DNA from: Burkholderiaceae bacterium
Lineage (GTDB): Bacteria; Pseudomonadota; Gammaproteobacteria; Burkholderiales; Burkholderiaceae
Reading direction: 5' to 3'
NCBI GenBank assembly: GCA_947450605.1
Contig: CANFWB010000019.1
Location: forward strand, 1-32,975
Length of the DNA stretch: 32,975 nucleotides
In this document: one piece after another, positions 1 through 8,700 of the stretch
How positions within the stretch are numbered: position 1 is the first letter of the stretch
Layout of the letters: each line of letters starts with the position of its first letter
Notes under the pieces: model-generated
Database searches by the model: none
The model's input: only the letters and a program-made list of their open reading frames with translations
What the model was told of the DNA's origin: nothing
Program-made: the position numbers and the translations under genes

Positions 1-219
1 AAAGAGACGATAGCCTCTCGGGGTGGGAATGCGCCCAGCAGAAGTATGGGGGCTGGTCACCAGACCCATTTCCTCTAAATCGGCCATCACATTGCGAATC
101 GTGGCCGCAGACAGATCCAGCCCCGAGAACCGAGAAAGGGTTCGCGAGCCGATAGGCTGCCCCTCTTCGATATAGCGCTCGATGAGGGTTTTCAGTAAGG
201 CGCGGGAGCGATCATCCAT
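1..219 (-). CDS. hrcA: Heat-inducible transcription repressor HrcA, N-terminal part (cut by window edge)
   Basis: The first 73 codons of an HrcA-type repressor read leftward and run off the window. The protein begins [20 protein letters not shown] and continues with [10 protein letters not shown] and [16 protein letters not shown]. This is the winged-helix DNA-binding domain typical of HrcA, followed by [18 protein letters not shown]. In the family this dimeric protein represses chaperone operons by binding CIRCE operators and is reactivated by GroEL; that role is family knowledge. The start at 219 fits the family N-terminus, and no good Shine-Dalgarno sequence precedes it. A TAAAAT hexamer lies 10 nt upstream on the minus strand. 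It is divergent from nadK with 37 bp between start codons, so the two promoters must overlap. No CIRCE element is visible in that gap. The C-terminal effector domain is outside the window. Confidence 0.93.
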   Translation of the reverse strand, partial: MDDRSRALLKTLIERYIEEGQPIGSRTLSRFSGLDLSAATIRNVMADLEEMGLVTSPHTSAGRIPTPRGYRLF

Positions 220-244
220 AGTGGAAGGGATTTTATGCGTATGG

Positions 245-250
245 TTTAAT
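245..250 (+). promoter_or_regulatory. Candidate -10 hexamer of nadK (leaderless)
   Basis: TTTAAT followed by 6 nt and then the nadK ATG at 257. With the usual 6-7 nt from the -10 hexamer to the transcription start, transcription would begin at the A of the start codon. No convincing -35 hexamer is visible 16-18 nt upstream, so this is a weak call taken alone. It matters because the same spacing recurs at other genes in the window. Confidence 0.3.
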
Positions 251-256
251 CGTTAT

Positions 257-1162
257 ATGTTAAGCCCATCCCAAAATTCCATCAAAAAGGCATTTAGCCG
301 GGTTGCGCTTGTTGGCAAATATCAGGCTGACGGCATGCAAGAGCGCCTGAAGGAGCTCGCCGAACTCCTAGCTAAACAGGGTTGCGAGGTTTTCGTAGAG
401 AGCGCCACCGCTTCCCATTTGAGCCTGACTGCCTACCCCATCAAAAAGGTAGAGGAATTTGCCGGGGCAATTGATTTGGCAATTGTTCTGGGTGGCGATG
501 GCACCATGCTCGGAATTGGGCGTCAGCTAGCTGGCAGTCATGTCCCCTTGGTTGGCATCAATATGGGTCGCCTAGGCTATATGACCGATATTCCCATCCA
601 AAATGTCCAGGCAGTACTCCCCCAAATTATTGCTGGTGACTATGAGGCGGATGACCGGACTCTTTTGGATGCTGTCGTGTTGCGTAATAGCAAAGTCATT
701 AACCGCGCTCTGGCCTTGAATGATGTCGTGGTCAATCGCTCTGGAATTTCCGGCATGGTCGAGCTCGCAGTGCGAGTGAACGGCTCCTTCATGTACAACC
801 AAAGATCTGATGGCTTGATTGTGTCGACACCTACTGGATCTACCGCTTATGCCTTATCCGCCGGGGGGCCTATCCTGCATCCTCGGGTAGCAGGGATTTT
901 ATTAGCGCCAATTGCGCCTCACTCTTTATCCAATCGCCCGATTGTGTTGCCGCAAGATATTGTGGTGAGCATTGAAGTGGTAGACGGCAGAGAAGTGATT
1001 GTGAACTTTGATATGCAATCCCAAACTCATTTGCAATCAGGTGACAAAATTGAAGTCCGCCAATCCGAAAAAACCATCACCCTACTTCATCCTCGCGGTC
1101 ATAGTGACTACAAAACCTTGCGAGAGAAACTACATTGGAATGAGTATCCATCGACATTCTGA
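257..1162 (+). CDS. nadK: NAD kinase
   Basis: ATP-dependent NAD kinase of 301 residues, making NADP from NAD in the cytoplasm. The GGDGT motif is at residues 79-83 of the chosen start, followed by NDVVVN (155-160, equivalent to the usual NE/D motif) and the conserved block DGLIVSTPTGSTAYALSAGG at 185-204. The reading frame is open back to an ATG at 182, but that start would overlap hrcA. The ATG at 257 (MLSPSQNS...) gives the usual family length of about 290-300. No Shine-Dalgarno precedes 257. TTTAAT at 245-250 ends 6 nt before the ATG, so the mRNA may be leaderless. recN follows after 26 bp, probably as one operon, an arrangement common in betaproteobacteria. Identity is certain; the start is likely. 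Confidence 0.95.
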   Translation: MLSPSQNSIKKAFSRVALVGKYQADGMQERLKELAELLAKQGCEVFVESATASHLSLTAYPIKKVEEFAGAIDLAIVLGGDGTMLGIGRQLAGSHVPLVGINMGRLGYMTDIPIQNVQAVLPQIIAGDYEADDRTLLDAVVLRNSKVINRALALNDVVVNRSGISGMVELAVRVNGSFMYNQRSDGLIVSTPTGSTAYALSAGGPILHPRVAGILLAPIAPHSLSNRPIVLPQDIVVSIEVVDGREVIVNFDMQSQTHLQSGDKIEVRQSEKTITLLHPRGHSDYKTLREKLHWNEYPSTF

Positions 1163-1188
1163 TGTCGAACTGTTGGGTACGCTAACGC

Positions 1189-2859
1189 ATGCTTCAGACT
1201 CTCGCGCTCCGTGACTTTGTCATTGTCGATCAACTAGAGCTAGACTTTGCTTCTGGCTTTACAGTCCTTACCGGCGAAACGGGTGCCGGCAAATCCATCC
1301 TATTAGATGCCCTCAGTCTGGTTTTAGGCGAACGCGCCGATAGCAGTCAGATTCGTGAAGGCTGTAATCGCGCCGAGATTAGCGCCCTCTTTCGGATTGA
1401 TCCAGAGCAAATAAATCACTTCAATCATTGGTTGGATGAGCTCGGCTTTCCACTGGAAGATCAAGGGCAAAGCCTGCTCCTCAAAAGAACTGTGGAAGCC
1501 AATGGACGTAGTCGCGCATTCATTAATGGCAGCGTGGCAACCTTGGCGCAGTTGCGGGAAGCTGGCGATCAGCTGGTAGATATTCATGGGCAACACGCGC
1601 ATCAACTTCTACTCAAAGGCGGTGCGCAGCGTGAGCTACTAGATCGCCACGCAAATCACATGAACCTGGTGGGTGAAGTTGCTCAGCTATTCAAAACGCT
1701 GAGTGATTCGCGTCGCCGGCTCGAGCAGGCAGAAAATGCTGGCCAAGATGTTGAGCGGGAGCGTGAGCGCCTGGAATGGCAGCTAGAAGAACTCGTCGAA
1801 CTCTCGCCGCAAGTGGGTGAATGGACTGCGATTCAAGGTGAACATGCTCGCCTGGCCAATGGCGCAAAAATTATTAGCGGCTGCCAAGAGGCAATCGATG
1901 TTTTAAGTGATGCAGAAAACTCCGTAGAATCCACCCTCTCCAAAGCCAGTGCCAACATGAGCGCCTTAGCAGAGCATGACTCCGCACTGAGTGAGATTAG
2001 TCAAGCATTGGAGTCTGCTCAAATTCAGATTGATGAAGCGGTTCATAGCCTCAATCGCTATTTACAAAAACTCGATTTAGACCCAGCGCGCCTTAGTGAA
2101 GTTGAGGAGCGGATGCAAGCGCTCCACGGTGCTGCTAGAAAATATCGCACCGAAGCAGATGATTTACCAGCACTCCTGCAGGAAACTGAAGAGCGCCTAG
2201 AAGCCCTCACCGCCTCTCAAAATATTGACGTCTTGCGAGAGAAAGTGAAGCAGGAGGAAGTGGCTTATCTCAAGATTGCTAAACAGCTTTCACAAAAGCG
2301 CGGCAAAGCGGCAGTCGACTTAGGCAAGCAAGTCACCGCTGCCATGCAAGACTTATCTATGGCTGGTGGACAGCTCGAAATTGCATTACTGCCTTTAGCT
2401 GACGGTGGAGCTTATGGTCTTGAACAAATTGAATTCTTGGTTGCAGGTCATGCGGGCAGCACCCCGCGTTCATTAGCTAAAGTAGCATCGGGTGGCGAGC
2501 TCGCCCGTATCAGCCTGGCCATTAGCGTGATCACCAGTAAAGCCTCATTTACACCAACACTCATATTTGATGAAGTGGATGCCGGCATCGGTGGCGCCGT
2601 TGCAGAGACTGTTGGCAAATTGTTGCGCCAACTGGGTGAATCCCATCAAATTCTTTGCGTGACCCATTTGCCGCAAGTCGCTGCGCAGGGCAATCACCAT
2701 TTAAAAGTCAGCAAATCTCAGGCCGGTGATAAAACACTCTCGCAAGTCAGTCCGCTGGGAAGATCTGAGCGAGTAGAGGAAATAGCTCGCATGCTCGGTG
2801 GGGCTACGATTACCGATACCACGCGTCGTCATGCACGAGAGCTGCTAGAGCAGAGCTAA
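1189..2859 (+). CDS. recN: DNA repair protein RecN
   Basis: SMC-like ATPase of 556 residues involved in double-strand break repair, similar in length to E. coli RecN (about 553). The Walker A motif GETGAGKS is at residues 29-36. A long, charged central part rich in Glu, Gln and Ala (roughly 150-400) looks like the expected antiparallel coiled coil. The ABC signature KVASGGELAR starts at 431, and the Walker B core LIFDEVDAGIGG has D461-E462. It follows nadK by 26 bp and probably shares its transcript. I see no obvious LexA-type box in the short gap, so SOS control is not supported here. Its stop codon overlaps that of the convergent glnE (CTAA at 2856-2859), and a 20-bp perfect palindrome begins 20 nt downstream. 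Identification is secure. Confidence 0.97.
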   Translation: MLQTLALRDFVIVDQLELDFASGFTVLTGETGAGKSILLDALSLVLGERADSSQIREGCNRAEISALFRIDPEQINHFNHWLDELGFPLEDQGQSLLLKRTVEANGRSRAFINGSVATLAQLREAGDQLVDIHGQHAHQLLLKGGAQRELLDRHANHMNLVGEVAQLFKTLSDSRRRLEQAENAGQDVERERERLEWQLEELVELSPQVGEWTAIQGEHARLANGAKIISGCQEAIDVLSDAENSVESTLSKASANMSALAEHDSALSEISQALESAQIQIDEAVHSLNRYLQKLDLDPARLSEVEERMQALHGAARKYRTEADDLPALLQETEERLEALTASQNIDVLREKVKQEEVAYLKIAKQLSQKRGKAAVDLGKQVTAAMQDLSMAGGQLEIALLPLADGGAYGLEQIEFLVAGHAGSTPRSLAKVASGGELARISLAISVITSKASFTPTLIFDEVDAGIGGAVAETVGKLLRQLGESHQILCVTHLPQVAAQGNHHLKVSKSQAGDKTLSQVSPLGRSERVEEIARMLGGATITDTTRRHARELLEQS

Positions 2860-5681
2860 GATTTTCCAACAGCCGAAGGGGCAAGAAATATTTCTTGCCA
2901 CAAAGCCAGCACCACTTCTCTTGCATGAACAAACTGCGGCTCAAGCACTAAATCTACACGCGTCTTATCTGCCCCATCTAATCTCAAGCGATGTTGCCGC
3001 GCCCGAAGAAGGCGATAAGCATCCCCGACTACCTCAGCAGTCTGCATCTGAATTAATCCCACCTCTCCAGCAATGCGAAGTAAAGCAATATTTCCGAGGT
3101 TTCCGATTAATTGTGGGCGGAGATTGGAATATCCCAAGACTAAAAATTGAACAATGAATTCAATGTCGACCATACCGCCAGCATCGTGCTTTAAATCAAA
3201 ATCGGCACTAGGATTAGGATGTCCAGCATGCACTTTGCGACGCATTTCTAAAATCTCGAGACGCAACTGATCAATATCACGCTTCTGACTCAAGACCTCA
3301 AAGCGCACATCATCAAAGAATGCGCCAACTACTTTAGAGCCCGCAGAGAACCTGGCTCGCGTTAGGGCTTGGTGCTCCCAAACCCAGGCGGCATTGTCGC
3401 CTTCGCGCAATTGATATTTTTTAAATGCATCGGCATTGGTTACTAAAAATCCAGCAGAGCCATTCGGGCGAAGGCGCGTATCGATTTCAAATAAACTGCC
3501 AGCCGACGTGTAGGCAGTTAACCAATTAATCATCCGCTTTGCAAGAAGGGCGTAAATTTCTTGAGCGGCAAGATTAAGCTCTTCAGATTGATATAAAAAT
3601 ACCAAATCCAAATCTGAGGCATATCCCAGCTCTTTGCCGCCCAGCTTTCCATAAGAGATCACCGCAAATGGCGCAGTCTTATCTACAGGTAAATCAAATT
3701 TCTTGGCAATACTAGGCCAAACACGCTCCAAGGTGGTCTGCAATATTAAGTCTGCCAAAGCGGATAGATGATCACTGACCTTCTCTACGGAAAGCGCGTG
3801 ATCAACCCCTATTCCCAAATCTGCCAACAAAGTAATAAAGGTTTCGGTGTGATGAGTGATGCGCAAAATATCCATCGCCCGCTCTGAACCATCCTTATCT
3901 GCCATGACATCATCAAGACGCATGTCGAGAGTGGTTTTTACCTCCCCCCAATATTGTGCTGGATGCTCAATCAGCGCCTTCTCTATACGCGAGTTGAGCA
4001 AGTAATCCAACAAATGAGGGTGTCGAGTGAGATATTCTGCGCCCCACTGTGAGGCCTTTAGTAAGGCCAGTACATTGGATAGCGCCTGGGGATATTCAGA
4101 CAGAATCGATAAATAGGCACTTCGTCGCGCAACTGCCTCTAATAAATCAAAGAAACGCAGTAAAGTCAGGTCCGCACCAACGGCAATAGACTGATCTGCT
4201 TGCAGACTATCCGCAGCCTTGCGAATCAGATTATTAAAAATTAATCTACTTTTCTCAGGCAACTGTCTTTGTTTATAGCTATCCGCCCAAGTCAGCCAGC
4301 GAGCTGCAGATTCTAGGAAGATTGCACTATCAGGCTCCCACCCAACTGGCAATGACCCATTGTCTAAGCGTGCAGCATCATCCAGCACAAATGCTTTTTC
4401 AAAATACTGGGCAACTGTTGTTTGATGTTGATCGAGCTCATTCAAGAAGGCGGCCCGCTCTTGAGTCTGATCGGGGCCAACCATGCTAGAGGCTAAGCGG
4501 GTGCGGGCAAGCTCATCTGCGGGCAAATAGTGCGTCTGTTGATCTTCCCACACTTGAATGCGATGCTCTAGGCGTCGCAAGAAAACATAGGCAGCTTTCA
4601 AGGCATCTATTTCTTGGGCAGGCAAAATACCTTGCTGCTTTATCAGCTCCAATACTTCTAAAGTAGGGCGAATCCGGAGGCGCGGATCCGTACCGCCCCG
4701 CATTAATTGAAACATCTGCGCCAAGAACTCAATTTCACGGATGCCGCCACGGCCCAACTTAATATCCTTTGATCGACCGTGATGATGCGATGAGCGTTTA
4801 TCTGCCTCATGTTGTATTTGCGCATGCAACTCTCGAATGGAGGCAATCACACCGTAATCCAAATGACGTCGATATACAAAGGGGCGAATGAGCTGATCTA
4901 GCTCCCGCTCACAATAGGCAAATGCGGGTGAGTTAGGCATTGGAGCAATCAACCTACCCTTAATCCAGGCGTAGCGTTCCCACTCCCTACCTTGAACCAG
5001 TAGATATTCTTCAAGCATATCGAGACTGCACACCAAAGGACCAGAATCTCCATTAGGTCGCAAACGCATATCTACCCGAAAAACAAAGCCATTTTCATCA
5101 TGCTCCGCCAATAGCCTGATCAGACGCTTGCCCATACGAGTAAACCACTCGTGATACGACAAACTCTTAGGGGCGCCCTGGGTCTCCCCTTCGTGCTCGT
5201 ATAAAAAGATCAGGTCGATGTCAGAAGAAAGGTTGAGCTCTAGACCCCCCAGCTTTCCCATGCCAACCACCATCAAGGGCATTTCTGAATCGGTGACTGT
5301 GCTCCAAGGAAGTCCAAAGCGCTGCTGGAGATCTTCACGAATATACGCAATCGATAGGGCGACCACCTCCTCTGCAAAATGACTGAGGGCATGCGTGACC
5401 TCTTTTAAGTCAGCTATGCCATTTAGGTCACGGAAGGCAATCCAGAGCATGAGGCGCTGCCTAGCAAGCCTCAGATTTGCCATGAATTGAGCCTCATCCT
5501 GCTCTGGCGAAGCCAGGGCTTCATGGCAAGGGCTTAATAAGCCTCGAATGCCATCTAAATCCACTTTTTGAGCGCCCTGGATGCTAAGCCAGTCCAGCCA
5601 TTCAGGACGAGAATTCAGCCAGCGTTGCGCATAACTGGAATGCTCCTTTAGAAATTCAATTTGGCCGGGAAAAACTGTCAT
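2856..5681 (-). CDS. glnE: Bifunctional glutamine synthetase adenylyltransferase / adenylyl-removing enzyme
   Basis: Protein of 941 residues, close to E. coli GlnE (946). It adds AMP to glutamine synthetase or removes it, according to PII and glutamine status. Two nucleotidyltransferase modules are visible. The N-terminal (adenylyl-removing) module has GMGKLGGLELNLSSDIDLIF with acidic residues D154 and D156. The C-terminal (adenylylating) module has YGKLGGKELGYASDLDLVF with D690 and D692. Both also carry the RLRPNG element (MRLRPNGDSG and TRLRPNGSAG). Both catalytic pairs are intact, so both activities are expected. The start MTVFPGQIEF has a GGAG two bases before the ATG, an unusually short spacing. 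The gene is divergent from yhdP (78 bp) and its stop overlaps that of recN. No partner nitrogen gene (glnA, glnB) is in the window. Confidence 0.97.
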   Translation of the reverse strand: MTVFPGQIEFLKEHSSYAQRWLNSRPEWLDWLSIQGAQKVDLDGIRGLLSPCHEALASPEQDEAQFMANLRLARQRLMLWIAFRDLNGIADLKEVTHALSHFAEEVVALSIAYIREDLQQRFGLPWSTVTDSEMPLMVVGMGKLGGLELNLSSDIDLIFLYEHEGETQGAPKSLSYHEWFTRMGKRLIRLLAEHDENGFVFRVDMRLRPNGDSGPLVCSLDMLEEYLLVQGREWERYAWIKGRLIAPMPNSPAFAYCERELDQLIRPFVYRRHLDYGVIASIRELHAQIQHEADKRSSHHHGRSKDIKLGRGGIREIEFLAQMFQLMRGGTDPRLRIRPTLEVLELIKQQGILPAQEIDALKAAYVFLRRLEHRIQVWEDQQTHYLPADELARTRLASSMVGPDQTQERAAFLNELDQHQTTVAQYFEKAFVLDDAARLDNGSLPVGWEPDSAIFLESAARWLTWADSYKQRQLPEKSRLIFNNLIRKAADSLQADQSIAVGADLTLLRFFDLLEAVARRSAYLSILSEYPQALSNVLALLKASQWGAEYLTRHPHLLDYLLNSRIEKALIEHPAQYWGEVKTTLDMRLDDVMADKDGSERAMDILRITHHTETFITLLADLGIGVDHALSVEKVSDHLSALADLILQTTLERVWPSIAKKFDLPVDKTAPFAVISYGKLGGKELGYASDLDLVFLYQSEELNLAAQEIYALLAKRMINWLTAYTSAGSLFEIDTRLRPNGSAGFLVTNADAFKKYQLREGDNAAWVWEHQALTRARFSAGSKVVGAFFDDVRFEVLSQKRDIDQLRLEILEMRRKVHAGHPNPSADFDLKHDAGGMVDIEFIVQFLVLGYSNLRPQLIGNLGNIALLRIAGEVGLIQMQTAEVVGDAYRLLRARQHRLRLDGADKTRVDLVLEPQFVHAREVVLALWQEIFLAPSAVGKS
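2880..2899. terminator. Perfect 20-bp palindrome downstream of recN, inside the glnE 3' end
   Basis: GGCAAGAAAT followed by its exact reverse complement ATTTCTTGCC, with no spacer. As RNA it would fold into an 8-bp stem with an ATAT loop. It starts 20 nt after the recN stop and lies within the last codons of glnE (encoding WQEIFLA on the minus strand). No T-run follows on the plus strand, so it is an atypical terminator or an mRNA 3'-end stabilising hairpin. Its function is inferred; the palindrome itself is directly visible. Confidence 0.45.
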
Positions 5682-5722
5682 TTCTCCATCTTAATCTGAC
5701 TCTAGGCCAAAACCCCAGAAGC

Positions 5723-5752
5723 TTGGCGATCGCCCAAAGGCTGACGGATAAT
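5723..5752 (+). promoter_or_regulatory. Candidate promoter of yhdP (leaderless)
   Basis: TTGGCG (5723-5728), an 18-bp spacer, then GATAAT (5747-5752). The hexamer ends 7 nt before the yhdP ATG at 5760, so transcription would start at or next to the start codon, and no Shine-Dalgarno is present. This is the best-formed of the leaderless candidates because a reasonable -35 is also present. A GCGATCGC octamer (5726-5733) overlaps the -35. Confidence 0.45.
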
Positions 5753-5759
5753 AGAGTCC

Positions 5760-8700
5760 ATGCTTCGAAACATCATCTGGACTCGCCTGCAGAGCGTGCT
5801 TCAAAAACGTCCTCCGGGTTCTGGTGGACGTTGGCGTAAGCGTGCCCTGATTCTTGCCGGCGTTACTGTGGCTTTTTTTGTAATAGGCCACCTTGGGGTA
5901 CGTTTCGTTTTATGGCCTCAGATTGAGAAATCAAAACCCACCCTAGAACGTCTAATGAGTGCTCGCCTAGGCACTACCGTGACAATGGATGAGGTCCAAG
6001 TGTCTTGGACCGGAATTCGCCCAAGCTTTGTCATAGCAGGCTTGAGATTCAATAACGCCAATACCTCGCCCAGCCCTTTGGTGATTCAAAATATTAGCGG
6101 GCAACTTAGCTGGCTTTCCTTTTATTACCTGTCACCCTATTTTCACGAGATTACTGTTGATCAGGTACAGCTATACGCACAACGTGATGCAAAAGGCGCA
6201 GTCTCGGTCGCCGGAATTCCCATTCACAGCAATACTGATGATTTCTCTACCGAGAGCTGGTTGCTCGCTCAAAACGATATCCAAATCAGTAATGCCAAAA
6301 TATTTTGGGAAGATCAACAAGGTCGAAAATTAAAAACTTCCATTGATATTCAAGAACTTCATTTAACCAATGGCATTCGCAGCCATCAAGGTCAATTGAT
6401 CGCACAAACCCCCTGGAGCCCAAGCCTAATTAAAATCCAGGCGAACTTTGTGCATCATCTTGGCGGGCAAGCGGGTAATTGGCGCGACTGGGTAGGCTCC
6501 TTTTCATGGGATCTCGCCGATGTAAACCTCGGCCAAATCTTTAAAGATATTCCGCTACCACTTCATGACTTGGGTGGAAAGCTCAATTCCAAAGGAGGCT
6601 TGAGGCTGGATGGCGGGCAGGCTGATGGCGGGCAAATGTCATTAACGGCAGATCGCCTCAAGCTACAACTGAATAAAGATGAAGACCCCATTGAGTTCGG
6701 CAGGCTCGAGACCAATCTAGTGCAGGATACAGATGGCGGACTTAACTCCATCACCACCAAAACATTAGCATGGCGAAGCATTGACAGCCTCGCCACTGCA
6801 CCGCTTGAAAATTTAAGTCCGATTACCTTCCGCTGGCGCCCACCAAAAGAAGGCGGTGAAATTAAAGAGTTCGGATTCTCATCACCAAAAATACAGATGG
6901 AAGATATCGCGCTGTTTGCACTCAATCTTCCTTTGCCCAAAAAAATTCACCAATGGATCAAGATTTCTGAGGCGGATGGAGAGTTGCAGAATTTAGAAAT
7001 CAATTGGGCTGAAAGTGAATCCGCATTATCAGCCCTTCCAATAGCGGGAAATTGGTTTTCTGCCAATAAGTTAGATTTCACCATCAGCGCAAAACTGAAG
7101 GACATTAGCTTCACCGGGGTCAATAAATCGATGCCTTCGGTATCCCACTTATCTGGAAACCTGACTAGCAATCAAAAGCTAGGGAACTTTACGCTTGACT
7201 CACGTAATCTTGAAATTGAGATGAGCGACTTTTTATCATCACCTCAGATTCAATTGGATCGAGCAAAAGGTGAGATTAGTTGGGCTAAGCAAAAAGGGGG
7301 GTGGTTGATCAACACCAAGCAACTCCAGCTCAGCAACCCTGAAATTACGACCAATCTAGATCTGAGCTATCTGATTGGGGCAGCTAAGCAACCCGATCAG
7401 ATGACGCTCGATATGGAATTTGTGAACGCTAAATTAGCTACTGCCCATCGCTATCTCCCGGTTGGGATGGAAAAAGAGAGTCGCCTCTATCTGAGTAAAG
7501 CTTTTGAGGCTGGGGACATTCAAAATGGTTCTTTGCATATCAAAGGCGATCCAAATCAAGCCCCTTACCCGCCAGGAACAATTGGGGAGCTAAGCTTGCA
7601 TCTGCCCTTTTCCAAGGCAACTTTCAAGCCAGCCCCCTTACTTCCAAAAAACCAGGGGGTTTGGCAGGCATTGGGCAATGTCAGCGGCACTATCGATATG
7701 AAGCAGTCAAGCTTGAACGTGGACATCGATAAGGCAAGTTTTAAAAGGGTGATGCTGACCAAGATCAAATCACAAATCCCCAATCTCAGCGCCAGGCAAC
7801 CTAACCTACTCATCAATGGCTTGGTCGATGGTGAGGCGGCTGAGATCCTGGAATACCTCATTGCCTCCCCTATTGGAGTGCAACAGCCGAATCTTGCTAA
7901 AAATCTTTCTCTTACCGGCCCAGTAAACATTGACCTTGGATTAAAAATCCCACTCTCTGGAAATGACGACGCCAACGTAGATGCCAAACTCACATTGCCA
8001 GGCAACAAGGCCCAATGGGGAGATATTCCTCCATTGGAAAACCTGAAAGGCAAAATACGCATTACCGAAAAGAATCCCGAGTTTGAAAATATTAGCGCCA
8101 ACTTTCTCGGCGGCTCTATTCAGATTTCAAGCGCCTCATCTGCTACGGATAACTCCAGCTTCAATATCAGCGGTGATATCAATGCAAGCGCTGTTAAGGG
8201 GTATTTAGCGGAGAGTCCCCAATCCCAATACAGCCAAGCACTGATCAATGCAATGGGTGGGTCCGCTAAGTATGATGGTCTGATTAACTTCAATAAATCT
8301 GGCAGCCAAACCAATCTGAAGTTTGATTTACGCAACTGGGCCAGTACCGCACCCGCACCAGCAAAGAAATTAGCTGGTGCTGCAATGCTTGGTCAGCTAA
8401 CCCTACGAACTTACCCTGTCAGCAAATCCAATGCTGTGCGTGCAGATGCTTCCGGCAAATGGGGCGACCAGTATTACCTCTTGGGTAGTGTAGATTCAGA
8501 AAATAAATTGCGGGCTTCCTTAGGCATTGGGGCAAGCGCTAACCTTCCACAGGATGGCTTTGCGCTACATGTCGCTAACAATGAACTGAATCTGGATACC
8601 TGGGTTGAATTTCTGGGCACAACAAAGTCAAGCCATAAAACAGCAGAAGTCAAAAAATCTGACGCGCCAGAAGGCACTGTTCAAGTCACCGCACAAATCA

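Noticed and set aside
220..256. Possible CIRCE operator between hrcA and nadK
   Set aside because: No TTAGCACTC / GAGTGCTAA pair or close variant is present in the 37-bp gap.
7565..8101. 178-codon open frame antisense to yhdP
   Set aside because: It is fully opposite a continuous conserved gene, with unusual composition and no family resemblance; a shadow frame. The same applies to 6563-6940 minus.
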